This document shows positions 48,947 to 58,121 of a stretch of DNA of 64,000 nt, piece after piece. The DNA comes from Viola odorata (lineage: Eukaryota > Streptophyta > Magnoliopsida > Malpighiales > Violaceae): assembly GCA_963691705.1 (NCBI GenBank), contig OY829545.1, forward strand, positions 34,769,475-34,833,474. Direction: 5' to 3'. The notes under the pieces were generated by a model, which made no database searches, had not been told where the DNA came from, and was given only the letters and a program-made list of their open reading frames with translations. The stretch's first letter is position 1, and each line of letters opens with the position of its first letter. A program made the position numbers and the translations under genes.

Positions 48947-49726
48947 TTGTAAACATTAGAAATATTTTGTAAACACAACGATCGACTAAATCAAAAACCC
49001 ACTGCAGATAATCCATATCATATTCAGCAAGAAAATTACAGAATTAGTATATCAAATTAGGATAACAACAAATTCATGAAGAACAAAAGCATATATATCC
49101 AAGAATCATCAACAAAAATAAAACCCAGAAATGAAAGCAGCATACTTATCATCAAGCATGGCGATGCGTGTTCCGATTTCAACACACTCTGAAGCTTGCC
49201 ACAACCCAGATCTACCTAAATCGAACCCTTACGACCCGACCGGTAATAAATCCGACCACCCACATCCCCTTACGACTCTTCTCATTCTGTTATAAATGGG
49301 GCATCTCGTGTTCCATCACCGATTTGACCAGGACGCTGTCTGGCTAAGATAGTGAGACCCGTAGCCAATTGGGTCATGAACGATACCATGGTTGTAGTAG
49401 TAGGAAGAGGACAAGAGAAATTTATCTATCAGGAGAGGAGCATTAGAGATGGATGATTTGATTTAGGGAAGAAAAGTGGAAAGAGTGGCCTTCTCAGACA
49501 GAGTTGTGTACTATATGGTAATAAATATTCAATAAAAATATATTAATATTAAAAATGGTATGGTAGGTTCGGTATTACCAAAACTGTCAAAATAAATACC
49601 GTACCGTACCATACCAAACTTCGTTCGGATGGTATACCGAATAGTAAAAAATTGGGAAAAAATACTAACCAAATTTATGAAATTACGTTACGGTAATTAC
49701 GGTACAGTAATTCGTTGGACAGCCCT
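48947..49726. mobile_element. AT-rich interval, possible DNA transposon end
   Basis: About 780 bases with no coding sequence and no LTR. The right part (49540-49726) is rich in alternating ggtat, cggta and ttacgg motifs and, read on the minus strand, starts CTAGGGCTGTCCAACGAATT, a kind of end often seen in plant hAT-type non-autonomous elements. A matching inverted terminal repeat at the left end was not found, so the class is uncertain. Confidence 0.35.
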
Positions 49727-50165
49727 AGCCATAGTGATATATTTCAGTTGTGGGAACGCTTTCGGGAAAGGTCCAAGAATGTCAATCCCCCATTTGGGAA
49801 ACGGATAGGGGCTAACCATTGTAGATATCAGGTTGCCGATTGTCGCAGAATCGTTGCAAACTCTTGGTATTTTTTGCAAGTTTTAACAAAATAGTCACAA
49901 TCCTTCCGGATTGTAGGCTAATAGAATCCGGTACGTGAAACCTGTGTTGTCATTAAACTCCCGGAAATGTGCATTCCATAGATTCCTTCATGGATTTCTC
50001 TAAGGGTATGCCAACCTTCTGGCTCTGATATACACTTAGCCCCTAGATGGGAAAAACATCAACGAATAAGTTCACCATCATAAAAGGTGCACTTATTTGC
50101 CCTCTTAAGAATCTTTTTCTTTTCTGTGGTATCCTTTGGTAATACACCATACTTGAGGTAATCGA
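49697..50165 (-). pseudogene. Integrase start of Tat element X
   Basis: Contains a degraded zinc-binding region (near 49900-50060, with several stops) and the start of the catalytic core, FPKWGIDILGPFPKAFPQLKY, with its first Asp. The sequence turns into the AT-rich interval at about 49727, so the second Asp and the Glu are absent. Confidence 0.75.
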
Positions 50166-50175
50166 TTACTAGGGT

Positions 50176-50700
50176 TCACCAGTCAGTTACTTCTTCCCGC
50201 ACACATAGGACTTGTTGTTCCTTCATGAAAGATGGCATCATGATTTCCTCAACCATGACATCAATCAGCATAACTGCGGTAGAATCAACAGCTAGCTTTG
50301 CGATCTTATCTTCCTCCGCATTCTCTTCTCTTGGTATATGCTCAATCTTAACTTGAATTCCTCTCTTCTTGATCTCAAGTAATTCATTCTGAACTTTCTC
50401 CAAGTAACGTTGTATTGTTGGGTCTTTGGCCTGATAGTGACCGTTAACTTGGTCCACTATTAGTTTGGAATCACCATATACAATCATAGTAGATCTTCCA
50501 ATTCCCCCCTGACATGTATTCCTTTCGCAGTCAAATTTCTTCCTATTCGTAAGCCGGTTAGGAGTGCCTCGTACTCAGCTGCATTATTTGACAAAGGTTT
50601 GAGGATTCTCAATGCATATCTCATCTTAATAGCTTACGGTCCTAAAATGATGATACCAGCACCAACCAATTCCTGGTTCTTGACACCATCCACATAAATC
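50176..50700 (-). pseudogene. Second RNase H domain of Tat element X
   Basis: The open part 50487-50176 carries VYGDSKLIVDQVNG (catalytic Asp) and IPREENAEEDKIAKLA, where the last Asp is preserved. The N-terminal part with NAAEYEALL-type sequence is readable with stops at 50490-50640. Same domain as at 11-886. Confidence 0.8.
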
Positions 50701-51178
50701 ACCCACTTATCGTCGAAGGTATAAGGAAAAAGAAAATCCACGTCCTCCATTGCTTATGTTGGTAACTCCGGTAATGGCTCCTGGGTAAATGTACACTCGG
50801 CAATAAAATCAGCCAAGGCGCCTTGATTGATGGTCGGGATTGATATTGTAACCCATGTTGTTCTAGTTGAACAATGGACCATATGACCATTCGGCCCGAA
50901 GTTTCCGATTTCTTCAAAATCCTTCTTAACGGCTAGTTGGTAAAGATAACTACTAGGTGCGCTTTAAAATACCGTGTCATCTTTCGGGTGGCTTGTACTA
51001 AAGAAAATGCCACATTTTCGATCCGATAGTACCTCAACTCGGTATCTTTAAGAATTCGGCTGATGATGTAGACGGGCATGTGGATATCATCTTCGTCACG
51101 TAACAGGACAACACTCACCACTTCATCGGCAACTCCCAAATACAGAAAAGGGTGTCTCCATCTTCCTGGCGTGTTCAC
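50701..51178 (-). pseudogene. RT-linked RNase H and connection of Tat element X
   Basis: 51178-50933 reads FLYLGVADEVVSVVLLRDED, PVYIISRILKDTELRYYRIE and MTRYFKAHLVVIFTN; 50917-50699 continues with SETSGRMVIWSIVQLEQHGL. It matches the start of the Tat fragment at 11-200 and links RT to the second RNase H. Interrupted by a stop near 50930. Confidence 0.8.
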
Positions 51179-51408
51179 AATAAATCGGAAGTCAAATATT
51201 ACTTGAGCTTGAGGAAGCCTTCCTTGTACTCATCAGTCCAGCCAAACGGAGCTTTCTTCCGGATGAGCTTGAAAAAGAGAAGACATCGTTCTCTTTGTTT
51301 GGAAATGAAATGGCTTAAGGAAATTACCCTCCCGGTAAGCATCTAAACTTCTTTAATATTCCTTGGCGATATCATGTCATGAATTTCTTTCAACTTTGAA
51401 GGGTTGGG

Positions 51409-52194
51409 TTAAATTCCCTTCTTACTGATAATGTAACTAAGAAATTTTCCCATTTGAAATGAGAACATGCACTTCTTGGGATTAACTTTCATGCCATACG
51501 CGCGCATGACTCTGAAAATTTCTTCTAAATCAGCTAAGTGACTTTCAAAACTTCTACTTTTTACCAGCATATCATCTACATACACCTTTAAATTTCTGCC
51601 AATTTGGGCGTCAAATATTCTATTTGCAGTTCTTTGGAATGTGGCTTCAGCATTTTTCAGACCAAACGACATAGCCTGATAACAATAAGTGGCCTTCGGA
51701 GTAATGAAGGTTGTCTTTTCTTCGTCTTCTACCTCCATTGGTATCTGATGATAGCCCGAGTTAGCATCCAGTGAGCTTAAGTACTCATACCCTGCCGTCT
51801 AATCCACTAACTGTTCTCTACGAGGTAACAAATAGCAGTCCTTGGGACATGCTTCATTGAGGTCCGTAAAGTCAATACACATCCTCCAATCGTCGTTAGG
51901 CTTTGGAACCACCACCGGATTAGCGAGCCACGATGTGTATTACACTTTCCAGATGAAATTAGCTTTCAAAAGCTTATCTACTTCCTTCTCAATTGCATTC
52001 GCCTTCTCCTTCGAAAAGGCTCGACGCTTTTGCTGAATAGGCTTGGCATCCAGATTAACAATTAGCCGGTGTTCAGCGACTTCTCTTGGGATACCGGGCA
52101 TGTCAGATGGTATCCAAGCAAACTCTTCCTTACACTTGGTTAACAACTTGACCAATTGCACGTGTTCTTCCAGGCTCCACTTTTCGCTTACCAA
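51409..52194 (-). pseudogene. Reverse transcriptase of Tat element X
   Basis: 52194-51940 is the entry (EEFAWIPSDMPGIPREVAEH, IQQKRRAFSKEKANAIEKEV). 51738-51409 holds the core end (MSFGLKNAEATFQRTANRIF) with the intact active-site box YVDDMLVKS, YVDD being the usual Tat form. The middle (51740-51940) contains the primer-grip region with stops. 51180-51408 holds the degraded RT end. Confidence 0.85.
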
Positions 52195-52650
52195 GAAACT
52201 TCCATTACTGAACCCCTTCTGCTGGAGCGAGAATCATTTTTTCCAATGGCTGGGTACGCCCTTCATCCGTTTGTCCCAACACGTCATCAACCACACAGAC
52301 ATAACATTCTGCAGCTAACTTCTGGTTGCCTTTGAGCGTAACGATGTCATCCCAAGAAGGATACTTTAGCTTCAAATATCATTGGGAGATAATAGCTCCA
52401 AAGACATTCAAGAAAAGTCATTCCAAGATAGTATTATATGGCAGATTCAAATCCACCACCATAAATAGTTGTTGCTCAGTTCTCTTGGAACTATCTTCCG
52501 AGAAGGTTATCGGCAGGGACATCATCCCTGCTATTAGGATGGGTACGCCATGCACTATGATGATTGGCTTTTCACATGAAATCAATTCAGACCCTTGTCG
52601 TTTCATTAGTTTGTATGCGCTAAGAGACAACAAGTTAACAATGCGGTCAC
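52195..52650 (-). pseudogene. Protease of Tat element X
   Basis: The C-terminal 75 codons of the open frame 53056-52418 (from about NGDRIVNLLSLSAYKLM) are Tat aspartic protease, with MSLPITFSED, TEQQLFMVVDLNLPYNTILE. The catalytic site reads NGDR where the family has a D-G-[GD]-S type, so it is damaged. After a shift near 52418 the end (YLKLKYPSWDDIVTLKGNQKL) is readable with stops. Its upstream part, including the link to gag, is replaced by antisense ORF D of the inserted fragment, in frame. Confidence 0.75.
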
Positions 52651-54100
52651 CATTCCCCCGCTCTTCTCTAGAAGAAGGAAGATCTCCCTCACCTTCGCCT
52701 AGATCCTTCATTCTCTTGGAAGCGTAATCAGCCAACACTGACGAATTGACAGTTCCCTGGCGATGGAGACTCATAAATTCAGCGATACAAACCTCCATGG
52801 TCTTGTTCTTCCACCAGGCTATCTTTGAAGGTACTTTGGCCAAATCCGCATCACGAGACGCTATCTCTTCGCGAAGGAAGATATTCTTTTTGTCAGCCAC
52901 CACCAATTCCGCCTCCAGAAGATCTATCTTAGCCTTCCCTTTTGATTTTTCTCGAGCAAGCTCAGCACGACAATCGTTCAACTCCGCCTGGGTTCGCTCC
53001 TGAAGCTGCGACAGCTCCGCTACCTTCCCTAAGGCAGCGCTTAGTTCTCCCTTCAAATCAAGAGAAGGTCAAACCTTGTCACGCTGATCTTCGAAAAAGT
53101 AATTTAGCTCGCGGAAACTGGCCAGCATGTCAGTCAGAAGGCGTGAATGTCGTGCTTCAGGAGGATGCCGTAAGAACTCTTCTTTGTCGTTCGAAGAAGT
53201 AAACATTTGCCCCACTATTGGGCCCACCGACTCTTCTCGCGATAGTGGGTCCGATATCCCTAAAGCGCGAAGACCGTCGGTACCAAGGGAAGACAAGTCC
53301 AGCTGATATGTGGTGGGGCCTTGAAGACTTTGAGGGGAAAGATTGGCGATATAAGGAGGAGAACAACTTTTTGCGGAATCACCAATGCCTGAGATCGAAG
53401 AAAGAAACAAAGGCTGAGGTTTCTGTGGAGGAGGGTTAGGAGGAGCGATCGGATTCGAAACTGATAAGTTCACATCCGGAATAAAGGAGTGGATAGGAGA
53501 GATAGGACCGCCAGACGACAAGGGAGAGCCCACCGCTGCTGAAGCCTAGTTAACTTTGGGAGGAATGGCAGAGGGCACCTTGACCACTTCCGCCACCGGC
53601 AAGGCACCCGCGACGTGTGAAGTGTTAACTCCCTCGGAGGGAACCGCGTTGACTTCCTCCACGGGAGGAATTGGTGGGTCAGACTTCTCTTTACAAACTC
53701 TCTTTACGAGATGCTCCGTCTCGGCGGCCATTTCGTCGCTATCGTCCTCAGTTGACTCCGCTGCGGGTACACTCTTTCTCGACCTAAGTTTCATCCATTG
53801 GGTAAGGGTGGCATGACGCAGCTCGGAACCGGTATCCATGCTTTCGCTATCGCTGTCAACCTCTTCAATCACAGGGTTACTCGGAGTCACTCCCTTACGG
53901 CGAGACGATAGCCAATTCTCAAGGAAACGGGAAGGTCGAGCGGATGCGCTGCGTGTCGCAATGGTTTTGTTTCTCTTTCCTCGTGGCGGAATAGGCGGAT
54001 GACTTGAGCCTTCAGGCTGAGGAGAAGGAGGTAACGTCTGAAGCGGCACCACATTCAGAGGAGCGTCACTTTCACCGGAAGAGCGACCCTCAGTGTTACC
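52650..54100 (-). CDS. Antisense ORF D (second coding exon of C/D), copy 2
   Basis: Begins at the acceptor TTGGCAG|GTAACAC (54100). First part 54100-53546: a Ser/Pro-rich basic stretch (RGKRNKTIATRSASARPSRF), an acidic block and VPAAESTEDDSDEM. After a stop at 53546, 53533-53069 has the conserved TYQLDLSSLGTDGLRALGIS and IVGQMF. After another change, 53056-52650 is a coiled coil (AELNDCRAELAREKSKGK, LREEIASRDADLAKV) and the conserved VLADYASKRMKDLGEGEG. It would be a nuclear-type basic/acidic protein with a coiled coil; the role is unknown. The natural C-terminus is replaced by protease of element X. Confidence 0.6.
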
Positions 54101-54165
54101 TGCCAATAAAATATTTTAGTATGGCAAGAAAATCGAAGCGATAAGGTGACAAAAGAAAAACTCAC
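54100..54165 (-). other. Putative intron between C and D, copy 2
   Basis: Donor CGTTG|GTGAGTTTTTC at 54166/54165 and acceptor TTTATTGGCAG|GTAAC at 54100, 66 bases. The codons before the donor read PECVVG. In the paralogue at 24575-25984 the donor GTTG|GTGAGTAC follows RECVVG in the same phase. Confidence 0.6.
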
Positions 54166-54880
54166 CAACGACACACTCTGGCAAAGGCCTGAACCGAGCG
54201 AATTCCCGAATGAGGAAGGGCCCTTCTATTTCTAACAGGGCGGTAACATTAGACACATCCATACTAGACAGCACATCTAGTTTTTGCCAAGCGGCACTGG
54301 TAATCTCTCAGTTGAAACCACCGCGCCAAAACCGAGAAGGCAAGCGAAGGGTGAAGAAGCCATTTTTCCAGTTGTCCACGTTCTCTTCGAAACCTTGAAA
54401 GTTCCGCAGAAGAACCGAACAAGGGTATCATTCCAACTTGGGGTAATATCCACCAAGCAGCTGCGACACCTCAAAGTGAAAAATGTACGGAACAGATCGA
54501 GCGATGGAGCAAAAATATGCTTCATCTCACACGAACGAAGAAAGGGGTAAAGCCCACACCAGGAAGGTGGAGTTATTTGAACAGGATTGAGATCGTAATG
54601 GTTTTGCAGCTTCATCAGAGAAGTATGAAGTGGGAAACGAAATCCGTAGGTAAACATCTTGAAATAAACCAACCGGAACGTCCCCCACATGGCATCAGTG
54701 AGCCGAGTATCCTTCAAAGGGACAAAGGGGCGATATCCCGTGGGAAAAGTGATACCGTTCTCCTCTAACTCAGCCCTCAAAACCTCATTACAATCAAAGA
54801 CACTACGAACTCTCCTAACTTCGGGATCTAGGGGATTTTCGATAACTGCAGAGGATCTAGCGCGAGACATAATGAACTGG
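54166..54880 (-). pseudogene. Antisense ORF C (first coding exon of C/D), copy 2
   Basis: I take the ATG at 54870 (MSRARSSAVIENPLDPEVRR) because it aligns with the starts of the other C genes and follows a leader intron; the open frame itself extends further upstream. The conserved part is NGITFPTGYRPFVP, MWGTFRLVYFKMFTYGF, NPVQITPPSWCGLYPFLRSC. It resembles the putative gypsy-type transposon domain (PF04195), recalled and not searched. The frame ends at 54277 after PVPLGKN; the correct continuation (LDVLSSMDVSNVTALLEIEG to FRPLPECVVG) is in another frame, so a frameshift lies near 54280. This is the most complete C copy in the window. Confidence 0.7.
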
Positions 54881-54926
54881 AAAAGTAAAGCTATGGCGAT
54901 AGAGAAACAAAATACCTGGAGCAAAG
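54881..54926 (-). other. Putative leader intron of antisense ORF C, copy 2
   Basis: Donor CTCCAG|GTATTTTG at 54927/54926 and acceptor TTTTCCAG|TTC at 54881, about 46 bases, just before the ATG at 54870. It is short for a plant intron, so another donor further upstream is possible. Copy 1 has a similar donor TCTAAG|GTACTC at the equivalent place. Confidence 0.35.
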
Positions 54927-55338
54927 AGCCAGTAAACAGGCCGTCGGCACCGGCGAGCAATTGCAGCAAAACCCTCGGGAAGAAAGAAGCAGAGAAGAGA
55001 GAAAATACGAAGAATTTCGAAGTATTAGCAATAGTACTAAAAGAGAAGAGCGAATTCCTTATAAAGGTTAAACCTAAAAAAGAAACAGCCTGTAAAAACA
55101 AAACACTTCAGAGTAGAAAAGGACGCGTGGGCAGTCATCAGTGTCTTTTGGAGAAGACAGTTACTGATTGAAAACCGAAAGGCAGTTGCACCCAGCGAAA
55201 GGCACACTTCCACGATAACCCTGGAAACCTAAAAAAATAAAGGGAGAAAAACGGCAGGAGAGCGAAAAGAAAATAAAGCGTCATTTTATTATTTTGGGAA
55301 AGCCATACGGCATCTACAAAGAGGCATGGTATGTACAA
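54927..55338 (-). promoter_or_regulatory. Core promoter and leader region of antisense ORF C, copy 2
   Basis: AACCTTTATAAGGAATTC (55052-55069, minus) corresponds to GACCCTTTAAAAGGAAAC before ORF C of copy 1. The remaining sequence up to the end of ORF B holds no supported gene. Confidence 0.5.
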
Positions 55339-55770
55339 CTATTCGCCGTCAGACCAGGAGATGCCATAGCAGTAGACCACGTCATCATCATCATCACCTA
55401 AAAGCGATGGATCCTCACCAGCGAGAGGGAAAGGTTCCTCAATCCTTCCCCCTGCACGAATTGACGATTGATCTGACTCCTCCTTAACAGCTGGCGATAC
55501 CGTTCCAACGGCCGAGCAGGCAGAGGGAGCCCTTTGTGGTGACTCGCTAGGAAGGAAAGATGTTCCTTCCCCCTTCGTAGAGAAAGAAGCAAGAGAATCA
55601 AAGAATGATCTAGAGGCCTTCGCAGCATCCTTCCTCCGCCTCTTGCGACACCGTCGGCGAACAGGCGGCCTCCAAGGAGGCGACGGAGGAGGATTATCCG
55701 AATCAGGAGAAGTCGGAGGAGTTGGTGGAGAATCTTGTGCGGTCGTATCTAAAAAATGAGAATCAACCAT
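55339..55770 (-). CDS. Antisense ORF B, copy 2: Pro/Ser-rich acidic protein
   Basis: 143 codons, unbroken. N-terminal PPTPPTSPDSDNPPPSPPW, then a strongly basic run RRRCRKRRRKDAAK that looks like a nuclear localisation signal, a Ser-rich middle, and an acidic C-terminus GDDDDDVVYCYGISWSDGE. It shares the N- and C-terminal parts with the copy at 21654-22070, but the basic run is not kept there. The start is supported by the conserved TATA-type box about 70 bases upstream. No family is recognised; probably a small disordered nuclear protein. Confidence 0.6.
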   Translation of the reverse strand: MVDSHFLDTTAQDSPPTPPTSPDSDNPPPSPPWRPPVRRRCRKRRRKDAAKASRSFFDSLASFSTKGEGTSFLPSESPQRAPSACSAVGTVSPAVKEESDQSSIRAGGRIEEPFPLAGEDPSLLGDDDDDVVYCYGISWSDGE

Positions 55771-56244
55771 GAGATCGCAGATTACTTATCAAAGGAAAAA
55801 TGAACAAGGAGGTGAATAAAAACGAGGGAAAGAGGATCCCTTTAAATAGCCAGAAAATCGGGAAAAAAGGATCTTCGATCTTCCAACCCGACCCTTGAGG
55901 GTGGACACGTGTACAGCCTGAAGTATAAGTAAGGATTTGAAGTCACGCCTGTTGAAATCTTACTTGAATCAAGGAAAACCGCAAAATCGCCCAATCAGTT
56001 GCCAGGACAACAGCGACGTGGATTTAATGCAGAACAGCCAACTAGAAAACCACCCAGTGGCTGAATCATTTTCAGTTGGGCTAAGAATACCCCCAATGGA
56101 AAAAAGACAAAGGGCGCATTAAAGAAGAAGAACAGTTGCAAAGTGGCATAATAAAAACAGTTTATTTATTATGGCCTAATGGCCGAAAAGTATAGTGGCA
56201 TGACAAGAGGGAAAGTAAAAAGGGCTCAAAGGGAGCCACTGATA
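55771..56244 (-). promoter_or_regulatory. Intergenic region with core promoter of antisense ORF B, copy 2
   Basis: TGGCTATTTAAAGGG at 55838-55852 (minus) is the same string as in copy 1 at the same distance from the ATG. The rest, up to the end of ORF A, shows only short chance frames (such as 55937-56122 on the other strand). Confidence 0.55.
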
Positions 56245-56623
56245 TCAGGCGTCAGAGCCAGCGTCTTCAGGTACTTCGGGAAGGTCTCCTAGGGAATCCA
56301 TGACCAGAATTAGATCATGGGAGGTGGCTCTCATCCCCTTTAGGCAGCACCCCAGCATATCCTTGCGCTGCTGCAGCATGGCGATCACCACTTGAATCCG
56401 AGCGATGGAGGCAGCCAGCTTCGACACGCTCTCCAAAGGACTGAAATCCTCCAGAGACGTGGCTCCTAGCCTGGAATGGAGTGGGGTTAGCATCCCCTGC
56501 AGCTCCAGGATGTCCTCAGAAGTCTTGACCAGCATGTTCTCCAGGAACCCAACGTCACCATCATTGAGGGTTCTTGAGAGAGTGGCCTTTGGAAAGGAGA
56601 AATTTTTTAGTCAAATGATCCAT
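56245..56623 (-). pseudogene. Antisense ORF A, copy 2: small helical protein
   Basis: The open body 56535-56245 is 96 codons, MLVKTSEDILELQGML to PEVPEDAGSDA, matching the body at 20822-21118 over its whole length. The probable ATG at 56623 (MDHLTKKF) is one base out of frame with the body, and TLSRTLNDGDVGFLENM is the joining sequence. In both copies the N-terminus needs a frame change at about the same residue, though in different phases. It is mostly helical by composition with a CC pair in LLGCCLKGM. Conservation between copies that differ widely elsewhere suggests it was under selection. Confidence 0.65.
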
Positions 56624-57618
56624 AATGCAAGTTGCCAAAGATGATGAGAACGTGGGTGGAAAAAGCTCCCCGATTTATAGGCTCCAAGAGAAGGGCCTTG
56701 GAAAAGAAAAGGAGGTCCTCAAAAGGCGAGCCGTCCCATTACCCTCGAGGGTCGATGGACCCGAAGCGGAAGTAAAGGTCAGTGTTCGTGAACTATCCGC
56801 GATACAGATGCTCGGAGGGGTACAAGATAGAATATGGAAAAGCGCCGAAAGGCACGATATTACGGGTAGTCATGACGTAAAAGCCATACGGTTACTGGTA
56901 TCCACAGTGTAAAGCTGTGTTGATGTCGCAGGTAGCCCTAGATGCATAAAACCTCGCCGACCTCACAGGTATCTAGTGGTATAAAGCCACGTTAATCGAA
57001 GGCAGCTGATAGCGTAAAACTGCGTCAATATCGTTGTTCCCTTAAGCGGAAAAGAAAGACAGGATCTCTGTGATCTCAAAACCCCTGTAAGTACAAAGTT
57101 TGCTAATTTCTCCATAAGTACCTATCTCCTCTATGTGTTTGCAGTACACTCGAAAGGATGATGGACCGGAACATAGGCGAGCCTACGGAATAACTCGGCT
57201 GCAGTCCTTGGCGACATCGCAAGTGGCCTGTCAGCAGCTCTCCTGCGACAGGAGTAAAGTTGCAATTTTCTAAGTCCTGCCCAAGGGATCAGGCTGAATA
57301 ATATCGCTAGGTGAAAGCAATCCCCTAATAACTACGAACAAGACGGCGGCGTCTCCTGTGGATTTCTTAACGCCTCTAGAGGACGAGGCATGAGACAAAA
57401 ATGAAGGCCGGGATCTGTTTGCTCGGAGGAAAATCTTCAAATCTGAGCTCTAGCCCATCGTTTAGACCAACCTGTATCGAGCTAAAGGAGACAAGGAAGC
57501 TCGGATATCCTAGGAGCCTATCGCCTTATAAAAGAACAAATCATCACCTAAGATTCCAGACATGGACAGGGAGTGACAGCCCTTGGTAAACACTCAGGCT
57601 CGTTTTCAGTTGGGCTTA
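56624..57618 (-). other. Region between ORF A and LTR, copy 2
   Basis: About 1 kb. It starts with the TATA-type CTATAAATCG (56671-56680, minus). At about 56875-57040 there is a loose tandem of four units of type gtataaagccacgttaatcg with varied spacing (plus strand gtgtaaagctgtgttgatgtcg, gcataaaacctcgccgacc, gtataaagccacgttaatcg, gcgtaaaactgcgtcaatatcg). In copy 1 the equivalent interval is only about 200 bases and lacks this array. The conserved segment ccttggtaaacactc lies 50 bases before the LTR in both copies. No gene is seen. Confidence 0.6.
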
Positions 57619-58121
57619 TGATAACAATCAAGACAACCTTCACGGTGCTACTACACTTGCGACTCCTGCCGGGACGGATTCCTATAAGTCCCGTAGTATA
57701 TCTTCATATCGCTAGAGATCAGCGAAGGATTCCTAGGATGGTCGACATCAGCGGAGGGGGGACTCACGCGTCTCTATACGCACGGCGCCATCCCATCCTA
57801 GGAAACTGTGAGGTTATCGCTCCCAGCAGCCCAGTTAGATACCGCTCATGACGTCACCTACTGGCATCGCTCGTGACGTCATCACCAGACATCGCCTGGA
57901 TTGTTATCGCCAGGTATCGCCATTGAGGCCTATAAATATCCCTACTTTTTCGAACAGAAGGTATGATCGAGATGACCCAGCAGAACCACTTGTTAATTTG
58001 TATCCCCGAACTGACTTAAGCATCGGAGTGTCTACGTCGGAGCCCCCCCTCTGGCGCTTTGCAGGTACATCCGACGACCGACCGCCGCCGTTCCGATCAG
58101 ACACGACCTCGAATCTTATCA
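57619..58121 (+). repeat. LTR of Tat-type copy 2
   Basis: 503 bases, start TGATAACAATC, end CGAATCTTATCA, TATA-type CCTATAAATATCC at 57930-57942. Its partner is 20028-20526 on the minus strand. Its right end abuts gag codons of element X without a gap. The sequence directly before it, ttgggctta, is not purine-rich, so an ordinary polypurine tract is not visible here or in copy 1. Confidence 0.85.

Larger units (their letters stand above)
52650..58121 (+). mobile_element. Tat-type 3' fragment (copy 2) with antisense ORF cassette
   Basis: The LTR at 57619-58121 is plus-oriented and is the right end of the fragment, so the element reads on the plus strand, while ORFs A (56623-56245), B (55770-55339) and C/D (54870 to about 52650) run on the minus strand. 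The layout is the mirror image of 20028-23953, with the same gene order and distances, although the sequences are clearly diverged. No gag or pol of this element remains; its left end is fused in frame to protease of element X. Confidence 0.8.
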
